From contig OZ038315.1 of assembly GCA_964035775.1 (NCBI GenBank), forward strand, positions 7,244,548 through 7,308,547: a DNA stretch of 64,000 nt. The letters are read 5' to 3'. Every line of letters starts with the position of its first letter. The first letter of the stretch is position 1. A program made the translations under genes and the position numbers. This document shows positions 1-27,744 of this stretch, piece by piece. The notes beneath the pieces are model-generated. The model was not told where the DNA came from. It searched no databases and was given only the letters and a program-made list of their open reading frames with translations. This stretch comes from Osedax frankpressi (taxonomy: Eukaryota > Annelida > Polychaeta > Sabellida > Siboglinidae).

Positions 1-391
1 TATATATTGTCATAAAAGAGATTTACATTTTAATACATTTGAAAGTAGCGCAGGTAGGATATAATTTGAATTGTTAAGTTACTTCTAAGTTACATCTATT
101 CCATTACTTTTACTGTAATAGCAATTAGAGACTAACATTCGTAATATTCGTAATATTCGTTTGTTATGAAAAAACGACATGCAAAATCCTCCAATGATAT
201 AATTGCAATGTAAAGGTGATTAGTAGAATATCATCATTATGACGAATGTAGTTTGATATAACAGGATGTATGTCGTATACATTTATATATGTATATGTAT
301 TGCATATTAATGTTAGGTGTTCATTTATTTGCAAAGTATCAAACAGATACTAAGAATTGCATTTTTAACAGAATACATTGGATAGATCAAG

Positions 392-423
<32 letters not shown>

Positions 424-1006
424 AATATTAGTAATCTAGTTAGTTAGCAGTGTTTGTGGTTTGATACTATAATAAAACACATTGAATGAAAACATATATT
501 ACAAATACGTGTTCTTATATATTTATGAATATGAGGAAAGAATTTAATAAATGAAAGATTTATTGAATAATTCATCAAAATAATTGCAAATCGATTCAGC
601 TTAATCTCATGTTCAGACAAATATAGTAGTATTAGATAGAGTACTTTAATGTTAAGTATCAGTACCACTAATCAGATATTCAATTAATAAGGCTCTAGTA
701 TATTTATTAATTCGAATATTATCTATATATTTTGATATTTAATAAATTAATTTTTAAGAATGTTTTATCAATAGAACATAATGAATTGTGTACAGAAAAT
801 GATATTTTACCTTCAAAAAATCACGAAGGGAAATTTTTATGTTATTTAAATTTAATGATAATATATAAAATATATTATTAAAAAAATAAATCTAATATTA
901 ATAAAATATAGTTGGTGGTTTTTTTTAAATAATACATTTCATATATTATATATCATATTTCATATGAAGTATATTAATTATTGATTTAAACAAGAGGTCC
1001 TCATAA

Positions 1007-1070
<64 letters not shown>

Positions 1071-1560
1071 GTGTGTGTGTTTATGTGTGTGTGTGTATAT
1101 ATGTGTGTGTATGTGTGTGTGTATTGTGTGTGTATGTTTATATACATATAAATAGTATATATTCCCATGATATATGCATTATATTTAATTCATTTTCGAA
1201 TTTCATTGTATCTTTCATATATACATTATAAAATTATTATTTAAATTAGGCATCATTAGTTTAGGTAATATTATTAACTAACTATACATTGATATATTTA
1301 TTAATACAAATATATAATAGCATAATTACATATATTTCACTATAATAATTAATAAATATTATTTTCATTAATAAAAAAATGTAATATGTCATAAATATAT
1401 TTATTTTCTGAAAATAAATATGATACTTAGTTAATAATATTAATACTTTATTGACAAGTGGGTTGGTTATGATTACAATATATAATATAATACATGTACA
1501 ATTATTATCGATAACTAAGGTATATAATTGTTGTATAACTTACATTATAACAATATTAGA
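1..1560. other. AT-rich 5' flank, no gene seen
   Basis: This stretch is strongly AT-rich, with a (TA)n tract near 391-420, a longer (TA)n tract near 1005-1069 and a TG-rich tract near 1070-1135. No open frame with exon-like composition or splice signals was found. It probably holds the upstream intergenic DNA of the SPATA18 gene. Confidence 0.6.
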
Positions 1561-1574
1561 AAAATACTAATTCT

Positions 1575-1745
1575 CTCTATCGGTGCATAATGGCGGCATA
1601 GCAACGTACGACGCTATCGACCCTCGATCGCTTACTATCAGTCTGTATTAGAAGCCTACACGAAATAGTCTACGCTTATCCGTATACTATATCCTACGTT
1701 TATAGCACACGTGTACACGTACTTAATCAACTACTACTCCAGAGT
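1575..1745 (+). promoter_or_regulatory. Probable SPATA18 5' UTR/proximal promoter block
   Basis: A GC-richer block lies directly before the first SPATA18 ATG, in sharp contrast to the AT-rich DNA on both sides. It contains ATGGCGGC, close to the YY1 core, overlapping ATAGCAAC, which resembles one half of an RFX X-box. The ATGGCGGCATAG also forms a three-codon upstream reading frame. No TATA box at a clear distance was identified. The assignment rests on position and composition only. Confidence 0.35.
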
Positions 1746-18355
<16,610 letters not shown>

Positions 18356-18377
18356 TGTAGCGGCCGTATGGCGCGCG

Positions 18378-18440
18378 CGCCCGACACGCCCACTCGACAC
18401 GCCCACTCGACGCGACCACCCGACACGCCCACTCGACGTC
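18378..18440. repeat. Short GC-rich repeat in SPATA18 3' UTR
   Basis: Three to four copies of a CGACACGCCCACT motif lie directly after the SPATA18 stop codon. They are GC-rich, unlike the surroundings. No coding role is inferred. Confidence 0.7.
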
Positions 18441-18516
18441 GATCTGTATACTCCACCGTCCTCAGTTCGATCGTACGCACTTCGTGTATACCACCGTGTA
18501 GCAGGCGTTTTCTTAC

Positions 18517-18522
18517 AATAAA
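18517..18522 (+). terminator. Candidate SPATA18 polyadenylation signal
   Basis: AATAAA lies 162 nt after the TAG of the last SPATA18 exon. A second AATAAA is at 18650-18655, near where the GC-richer 3' UTR gives way to AT-rich intergenic DNA. Either could be used. Confidence 0.45.
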
Positions 18523-19206
18523 CACATTTACCGCTAACACAACTCGCGCCTCGTTTTCTCCACTCTTTGTCGGTCGACACAATCCGGTACGATAGCTTAT
18601 CGTTTGCGTACAATGCCATCACTCGTAGCGGGTGCATACGGAGCATCCAAATAAAACTTTTTGTGATTGATAACATCCAGTAATAACAAAAATGATTGCA
18701 TTTTGAGTTGAATTAACTTTGCATTCGTACACCGGTGTAACACCTTCATGCACAGCGATTTTAGCTATTATTCTAAATATAATAGATGATAAATTTATGA
18801 AGTTGTTTATAGATAACGATGATAAATGTACGAATTTAAGTAACTTAATCGTAAATACACTTGATATTTATAGGGTTTTTATGATACAAAAGTAGAACAA
18901 ATGTTCTTACGCCGATATATTATCTATATATAATTTATACTTCCTTTTGTAAGTATAAATATTTCTAAGTGACATATTATTTTTAGTGCAATAAAATTAA
19001 AATATTTGGTACCGGGTGATTTAGATACAAAATAAATATAATACTCAAATTTCTATTATTTATAAGTTTTAAATTGTAATGTAAAATATACTATCAAAAA
19101 TATATGTAATCAATATCGTAAAGGTATATTATAAATGGTATCTACTTTATATACTTAATTGATTTATATACTAATATATCCTATAATCAAGACGTCTCCA
19201 TTTCAG

Positions 19207-19235
19207 GCACCGGTAGTGTTCGATTTCAATGGTAA
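19207..19235 (+). other. Candidate alternative 3' exon of SPATA18 (short)
   Basis: A good acceptor (CTCCATTTCAG) precedes a 29-nt stretch that is open in phase 1 and ends in TAA. The last SPATA18 exon contains a strong internal donor at TCTG|GTAGGT (phase 1), so joining would replace the tail RSGVPSWF by TGSVRFQW. The stretch also carries its own donor TG|GTAAGA. This is inferred from phase only; it may be a cryptic site. Confidence 0.25.
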
Positions 19236-19654
19236 GATTTCGTTAAAACAACCATTTCTCACGTGTCCTCGCCATACTTTGGCCATGTGTACGTGATGTG
19301 TGTACATCGTAAGAGCTTTTACGGCTTTCTAGTCTAAATAACTGCCATTGAATCACTAATCACTAACGTCTTGTCCTGGTGTAGCCCGTTGACGCATGTC
19401 CCCTGCCATAACTGCATATTGATATCATTATATACCAACAAATTAATTATTATAAATTCCGAATTTGTAAATATATATATATATATATGTATAATGTATA
19501 TAGCATATACCTTCTTTTGTCTCTGAACATGGTAAAATAAGTATAAAATGGATAATAATTTTTAGTTGCACAATAAAATACAATAGAGTGTTAATTAATA
19601 TATATATATATATACTAGAATTGTAGTTGCACATTGTACAATAATAATATCGAT

Positions 19655-20265
<611 letters not shown>

Positions 20266-20700
20266 AAAGTAATATGTATACTCTGTATACATTTATTATA
20301 GGCGTTTACTACAACTATTACTAGCCTTATATTCTATATTCGAATAAATTATCTGAAAAATATTAAATTATTATCCTCAATGTGTAACAATTGGCATTGT
20401 CTAATCACCAGCAATTAACTCACTAATTTGCGTATTGATCATTCTATTATCGGCTATATTTTAATGTTCGTCATTTTTATGACTTTCGATTTCAGTATAT
20501 ATTGCTTACATTTTTCTACGCATTCTAAAAACCACTATATCACACATAAATTTAAATAATATATATATATATATATATCAATGCTTTAAAAAATAGTCTA
20601 TTGATATAAAATGCTATGTTATACATAACAAATGTATTATATATTATACAATTATGATTAGTGAAATACTTACATTTATTTTTCCTACAATTTCAAACAG

Positions 20701-20789
20701 ATTGTCGTTCAAGATCGATGGTGTCTAGCTCTCCATCTCGAGCAATAACAGCATCTACTAACCTGTCACATTACGGTGTGAGGAGTTAG
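20701..20789 (+). other. Candidate alternative 3' exon of SPATA18 (Arg/Ser-rich)
   Basis: After the acceptor TTTCAAACAG, an 89-nt frame open in phase 1 encodes a serine-rich tail beginning DCRSRSMVSSSPSRA and ends in TAG. Phase 1 matches the internal donor TCTG|GTAGGT in the last SPATA18 exon. The CRSRS motif recalls the CRSRS stretch in the human MIEAP tail. It also contains a possible donor (ACG|GTGTGA). It could belong to an unrecognised gene instead. Confidence 0.3.
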
Positions 20790-20799
20790 GTTCTCGATA

Positions 20800-21930
20800 T
20801 GTCAAAGTTTAAATCCGAACTAATGATAAATAATGATAAACGGAAGTGTACTATTTATAATGAATTAATTATTTCATCATCTACGGCAGTCATTAAGCGA
20901 CATGCTGTTATGTATACTGTTATATATTCCGACACATATCCAAATATTAACTTGTTTTACAATTATTAACAAATAAACGATAAGCTATTCAAAATTATAC
21001 TATCATTTTATTGTTAAGCACATTTGTAATTATATATAATTAATGCTATGATTTATATTATATATGTGTTATTACAATTTTCTTCATTTTTCTTTCGTTA
21101 GCTATTTAGTATATACATTCTTTTATTCTCCTGTTATCTAGTATTATGGTTACTTACCTAATGTGATGTTAACAAAGATTGATATTTAATAAATTATTTA
21201 AATCACTATGTTGAATAATTGTTAATGACATTTTCGGAGTATTGTTCAATTTAATTCTATAAGTTTGTATAAAATATAGTAATTAATATATTGTATAATA
21301 TTTACTGTACATTTTATTTCAATTCTAGTACATTTACAATCTTAATAGTTTATGTAACTTGTAAGATACTTCTTTATCGAAATAATTGTGTCCAAACTGA
21401 ATTTATTTAAATATTCATTTTACTTGTTTCAATTCAATAATATAGTTCGTGGTATAAAAATATATTTTACGAATAACATAAAAATATACTAGATTTTTTA
21501 AAGTACTCTTATACAGCAATGCTTTTATTTATTATGTATTCACATATAAAACAAACTATAGTTAAATAAGTATATTTATTGACAATTTAACTTGTATATT
21601 CTAAAGTTAAGAAAATATAAAAAGCCACATTATTACTATGTAAATTAAATGGAAAAAACCCGTTAAGTTAATATATATATATAGGATAAATAATAAACAA
21701 AATAGTATATAAATGAAAGTCATATTAATACATAAATATAAATTACTTGATATATGTGTCTTGATATATATAGAAGTCTTAATTTTCAAACTGACACATT
21801 ATTTATGAGTGTTCTGTTATTATTCATATATTTTTAGCAATAAATAAAAATACATAAAAGTCACTAATGTCTACACTTATAATTAAAGATGGATAAGACG
21901 GTACCATCCACGGTCCAGTGATTTTTATCA
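20800..21930. other. Intergenic AT-rich DNA, no gene seen
   Basis: AT-rich sequence without exon-like composition, open frames of note or recognisable repeats. It separates the SPATA18 neighbourhood from the promoter of the secreted-protein gene. Confidence 0.6.
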
Positions 21931-21932
21931 AC

Positions 21933-21986
21933 TATATAAGAACAGATAGCTTAAGTTAATAATCAGTTACCTACATATTCACTCAG
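21933..21986 (+). promoter_or_regulatory. Core promoter and 5' noncoding exon of the secreted-protein gene
   Basis: TATATAAG at 21933-21940 lies about 30 bp before TCAGTT at 21963-21968, a match to the TCAGT initiator used by many invertebrate genes. Transcription starting at about 21965 would give a noncoding exon ending at ACTCAG|GTTATA (21986). The next acceptor, TATTTTCAG, falls one base before the ATG at 22171. The 5' UTR would then be only about 23 nt. The spacing and splice logic support this, but no transcript data do. Confidence 0.6.
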
Positions 21987-22022
21987 GTTATAATCAAAAT
22001 GCAAATATATTATGTTATTTTA

Positions 22023-22064
<42 letters not shown>

Positions 22065-22170
22065 TATATATATGTATGTGTGTGTTTGTGTTTGTTTTAA
22101 TATAATAAGTATGTAATATACAAGTCTTTTAATATATAAACCATATAATGAGTACGTAAATATTTTCAGA

Positions 22171-22483
22171 ATGGCTAGAATTTTCATTTTATCTCTTTGC
22201 TTATTATTGGCTATTGTTTATAATGCTCGAGAAATTGATGGCAAAGCTCTTATTCAAATCAAAAAAGAGGTTATTTACTTATTTATTACAATTATTAACT
22301 TAATTTTCATGAAATAATAACTATTAGGATCATTGTATAAAAGATGGTTAAATTATTATTAAAAGATTATTAAAAGAACTTATATGAGAAATAATAAGTT
22401 ATTTAACATCAAATTAATAATAATATGAATCCTATATTTCCAGGTTGCTGTTGTAAATGATATTCTTACAATGTTAGTATTCA

Positions 22484-22532
<49 letters not shown>

Positions 22533-25391
22533 ATATATGTATTAATATAGACCAGTAATTTGTATTTAATATATTCAATATATACTATGAAAATCATATA
22601 ATACATATTTCGTAAACTATAGTAAGTTAGGTATTTATTATTTACTAATATATAATGTGTAATTAATAATATATTATATATATTATAATATATGTATATA
22701 CATTATAACTATAATATGTATCTAAAGTAGTTATGCATTAAACAAGAATCGCTATAGATATTCAGAAGAAGATGACGATGATGAGGGGGGCGAAGGTGGT
22801 GAAGGAGGTGAGAGTACCGAAGAACCAGAAGGTGGTGAAAGTACTGAAGAACCAGAAGGTGGTGAAAGTACCGAAGAACCCGAAGGTACTGAGGCACCAG
22901 AAGGTACTGAAGCACCAGAAGGCACTGAAGCTCCTGTAACTGAAACTGCATCAGGCACTACATCGCAGGTTTATTATTATATAATGTATATTATGTACTT
23001 ATAGCTTTTATTCAAATTTGCAATATTATTGTTAGTTATTTTATAATCGTCTGATATTTTATCAGATGATTATATTATTAAATTTTATATAAAATAATTA
23101 ACGATACATATTTAAATAATAGTTACCATAAATACATTTATTATAATTAATAAATGAATGTTAATTTAATTTGATAGTATTAGAATATTAATTTTAATAA
23201 AATACCTACAGAAAAATATTCAATTATAACACACTATTGTGGGTAATACAACTTTTAAAGTGTCTAACTTTTTGACATTTTGTGTATAACTAAAAATAAA
23301 AACAATTCATAATATGTATTAATTATTAAATTATTTAATATATGTATAATTATTTATATTGTTTTTTAAATATAAATTAATATTAATTAGTTTAAACCTT
23401 ATTTTATATAGGATATTCCTCTTGTATATCGGGTAAAGCGTGACTCTGACGATGACGATGATGACAATGAGGGTGGTGAAGGTGGTGAGAGTACCGAAGA
23501 ACCAGAAGGTGGTGAAAGTACCGAAGAACCAGAAGGTGGTGAAAGTACCGAAGAACCCGAAGGTACAGAGGCACCAGAAGGTACTGAAGCACCAGAAGGT
23601 ACTGAAGCTCCTGTAACTGAAACTGCATCAGGCACTACATCGCAGGTTTATTATTATATAATGTAAATTATGTACTTATATCTTTTATTCAAATTTAAAT
23701 ATGAATTGTTAGTTATTTTATAATCGTCTGATATTTTCTATTATTTTGTATATAGCTTTTATTCAAATTTAAATATAAATTGTTAATTATTTTATAATCG
23801 TCTGCTATTTTATCAGATGATTATTTTATTACATTTTATAAAAAATAAATAACAATAAATATTGAAATAATAGTTACTATAAATATATTTATTATAATTA
23901 ATAAATTAATGTACATTTAATTTAATAGTATTAGAATATTAATTTTAATAAAATACCTACACAATAATATTCAATTATAACACATTATTGTGGGTAATAC
24001 AACTTTTAAAGTGTATAACTTTTTGACATTTTGTGTATAACTAAAAATACAAATAATTCATAATATGTATTAATTATTAAAATATTATGAATTATTATAA
24101 ACTTAAAAAAGAATAAATTATTTAATATATGTATAATTATTTATATTGTTTTTTAAATATAAATTAATATTAATTAGTTTAAACCTTATTTTATATAGGA
24201 TATTCCTCTTGTATATCGGGTAAAGCGTGACTCTGACGATGACGATGATGACAATGAGGGTGGTGAAGGTGGTGAGAGTACCGAAGAACCAGAAGGTGGT
24301 GAAAGTACCGAAGAACCAGAAGGTGGTGAAAGTACCGAAGAACCCGAAGGTACTGAGGCACCAGAAGGTACAGAGGCACCAGAAGGCACTGAAGCTCCTG
24401 TAACTGAAACTGCATCAGGCACTACATCGCAGGTTTATTATTATATAATGTATAGTATGTACTTATAGCTTTTATTCAAATTTGCAATATTATTGTTAGT
24501 TATTTTATAATCGTCTGATACTTTCTATTATTTTTTATGTGGTAGCTATTTTATCAGATGATTATTTTATTACATTTTATATAAAATAAATAACGATAAA
24601 TATTGAAATAATAGTTACCATAAATATATTTATTATAATTAATAAATAATGTATATTTAATTTAATAGTATTAGAATATTAATTTTAATAAAATACCTAC
24701 AGAAAAATATTCAATTATAACACATTATTGTGGGTAATACAACTTTTAAAGTGTATAACTTTTTGACATTTTGTGTATAACTAAAAATAAAAACAATTCA
24801 TAATATGTATTAATTATTAAATTATTTAATATAGGTATAATTATTTATATTGTTTTTTAAATATAAATTAATATTAATTAGTTTAAACCTTATTTTATAT
24901 AGGATATTCCTCTTGTATATCGGGTAAAGCGTGACTCTGACGATGACGATGATGACAATGAGGGTGGTGAAGGTGGTGAGAGTACCGAAGAACCAGAAGG
25001 TGGTGAAAGTACCGAAGAACCAGAAGGTGGTGAAAGTACCGAAGAACCCGAAGGTACAGAGGCACCAGAAGGTACTGAAGCACCAGAAGGTACTGAGGCG
25101 CCAGAAGGCACCTTATCTCCATCAGTCACCACTGCAGCGGATGTATGTATTAGTATTTTCAATAAATAATTACCATTTAGAAAATGTATTGTATGATAAA
25201 TTGAATTAAAATATGTAGTAATTATATTTATTAAATATATATATATATATATATATATATAAGTGTAGTTGTGTGTGTATGTGTTGTGTGTGTATATACA
25301 TTTATATCTAGTATTATTATCTATATTTTAATATACTATATGAATTTTAAATATTAACTCGATAACATTACAGATACCATTCAACGCATAA
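22171..25391 (+). CDS. Secreted acidic repeat protein with tandemly duplicated exons, 363 aa
   Basis: Coding exons: 22171-22269, 22444-22472, 22731-22968, 23412-23645, 24199-24432, 24903-25142, 25374-25391; phases agree and total 1092 nt including TAA. The first exon encodes a typical signal peptide (MARIFILSLCLLLAIVYNA). Exons 3-6 each encode acidic, low-complexity sequence: an Asp/Glu run, then GGESTEEPE repeats, then EGTEAP repeats. Exons 4-6 start DIPLVYRVKRDSD and are nearly identical. The C-terminus after exon 6 is only IPFNA. Composition (E, G, P, T, S, D) predicts a disordered, highly charged secreted polymer. The KR before each Asp run could be a proprotein convertase site. No known family is recognised; a matrix, mucus, venom/secretion or biomineral role is possible but unproven. 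AATAAA is at 25523-25528. Confidence 0.82.
22731..25142. repeat. Tandem exon-intron duplication, four units
   Basis: Units begin near 22731, 23412, 24199 and 24903 (spacings about 681, 787 and 704 bp). Introns as well as exons match: each is followed by the same CAG|GTTTATTATTATATAATG, and the same TTAAACCTTATTTTATATAG precedes units 2-4. The high intron identity indicates recent duplication or ongoing gene conversion. Unit 1 has a different exon start, and unit 4 diverges at its exon end (EGTLSPSVTTAAD). Confidence 0.92.
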
Positions 25392-25627
25392 TTGGTAAAA
25401 TATGCGCCGATAGAAAATTGTAATCGATATAAAGATGAATAATATTAAAGATATGGACTTCAAAGAATTATTTTTATTTTCGATAATTAGATGCTATTTT
25501 ATTTAAATAGTATTTTAACTAAAATAAAAATGTCAATACATAAAATCATTGTTACATTAATGTCATTAATATTATTTACATAATGTTTAATTCACCGATA
25601 TTAGAATTTAAATATTTATTTTATAAT

Positions 25628-26095
<468 letters not shown>

Positions 26096-26099
26096 TAGA

Positions 26100-27310
26100 G
26101 TTACTAATACGGTATGTAAATAAAATGATATGAATATAATGCAATGCATATACTCTTTTAAATGATGTCAAATTATAAAGTAACATTAAATTATGAATTA
26201 TATTTTAGTCAAAATTAAAAATAGAATCATGATAAATAAATAATATTGTATCATGTTAAAAAATTGTATTTCAAAAACGTTATATTAAAAATTATATATA
26301 TAAAATATAATATTGGTAATAAATATTATGTATACAAATTAAATTTTGTTTAATGTTTCTAAAATGCATTAACTAATTCAAATATTCTTTATATGAGATA
26401 AATGTTTATAGATGTTTAGAATATATTTTAGAATATATTATAGAAAATGATTTTAATCAAATTGATTTATAAATCAATAGCAAGATTGTTATGCATCATT
26501 AGTGAATGTAAATATTAAATATTATAGAATTACATTTCAAAGTATCATTAAACATTACAATTCTATTATGATTCATGAGAGTTCTTATATTTATTGAATG
26601 GATATTCCTATATTATTACATATTCTATTATATACATGTATTAATATATAGTCTATTTTATTATATAGTCTGCTTTTTTACTAAATTTATTAACATTATT
26701 TTGTATATTTAACATTATTACACTAATATTCAGTAATTTAGTAAATTAATATTATTTGATGAACAATGATTAATTTTTTAAAATGTATGACTACTTATAA
26801 TATATTTGTATGTTTGTATAATACGCAAATATAAATATAATACGTAAAATGAAAAATTATTAAATTATAAAATATAAATATAATTATTATATATTAAAAA
26901 GTTAATTTGTATCAACGAAACATTAATAAAATTATAGAAATTGCATATATAAAAATGAAAATATATATAATAGACTATAGTTTATAGAACTTTGACCTAG
27001 AACTCCGGCGAATAAACGTTATTACAACAACAATAATCCACTAATCCTAGAATGGACAGACTAATCGAAAGTGGGCATATATAATCATTAGACCATGGCG
27101 TCTTATGGCGATAATACCTTTAATTACACACGTGACAACCATATCACAGATACGACCAGATACATTATTCAATAACCCGATCACTTGTGATGTTTACCCA
27201 TATTCAACCAATACTCACTAGTATCCGTCACTAGAACATACATTACACGCGCCGTTATAGTCAACGAGCATTAATAATCTACTCTTATCAATGATACGGT
27301 AAATTCGTGA
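26100..27310. other. AT-rich stretch, then a mixed block without a recognised gene
   Basis: From 26100 to about 26980 the DNA is very AT-rich and featureless. From about 26990 to 27310 the composition becomes more balanced but no exon could be supported on either strand. It may be intron or upstream DNA of the ROCO gene. Confidence 0.45.
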
Positions 27311-27320
27311 TTCATTTCAG

Positions 27321-27396
27321 GAAGCCTAGTCGCCGGGTCTACATTCCGTGACACCACTAAGTTGTTACGGTTTCGAGCAGCGTAATGGATAGCGGG
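27321..27396 (+). other. Possible ROCO exon cut by the assembly gap
   Basis: TTCATTTCAG is a good acceptor. The DNA after it is GC-richer and open in one phase for about 21 codons (SLVAGSTFRDTTKLLRF). The right side is lost in the run of N. The translation is too short to recognise. It is assigned to the ROCO gene only by position. Confidence 0.3.
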
Positions 27397-27596
27397 NNNN
27401 NNNNNNNNNNNNNNNNNNNNNNNNNNNNNNNNNNNNNNNNNNNNNNNNNNNNNNNNNNNNNNNNNNNNNNNNNNNNNNNNNNNNNNNNNNNNNNNNNNNN
27501 NNNNNNNNNNNNNNNNNNNNNNNNNNNNNNNNNNNNNNNNNNNNNNNNNNNNNNNNNNNNNNNNNNNNNNNNNNNNNNNNNNNNNNNNNNNNNNNN
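27397..27596. other. Assembly gap, 200 N
   Basis: A run of exactly 200 N, probably a placeholder of unknown true length. The right edge carries a 37-bp direct repeat (two copies of ATCAGCATTACTCATAGTTT within 27597-27661), so a collapsed repeat may have caused the break. Missing ROCO exons may lie here. Confidence 0.95.
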
Positions 27597-27744
27597 ATCA
27601 GCATTACTCATAGTTTATTATGGTAAATCAAAAATCAGCATTACTCATAGTTTATTATGGTAAGTACGCCTGAACTCATTAATTACAACGTACATTAACA
27701 GAGATCGCGCGTTATCACATAAAGATTATTGAATAACTCCATAG

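Noticed and set aside
22709-25162. Minus-strand Ser/Pro-rich frames with repeated VPSGASVPSG
   Set aside because: They are antisense shadows of the secreted-protein exons. The plus strand has a signal peptide, consistent phases and splice sites; the minus strand has none.
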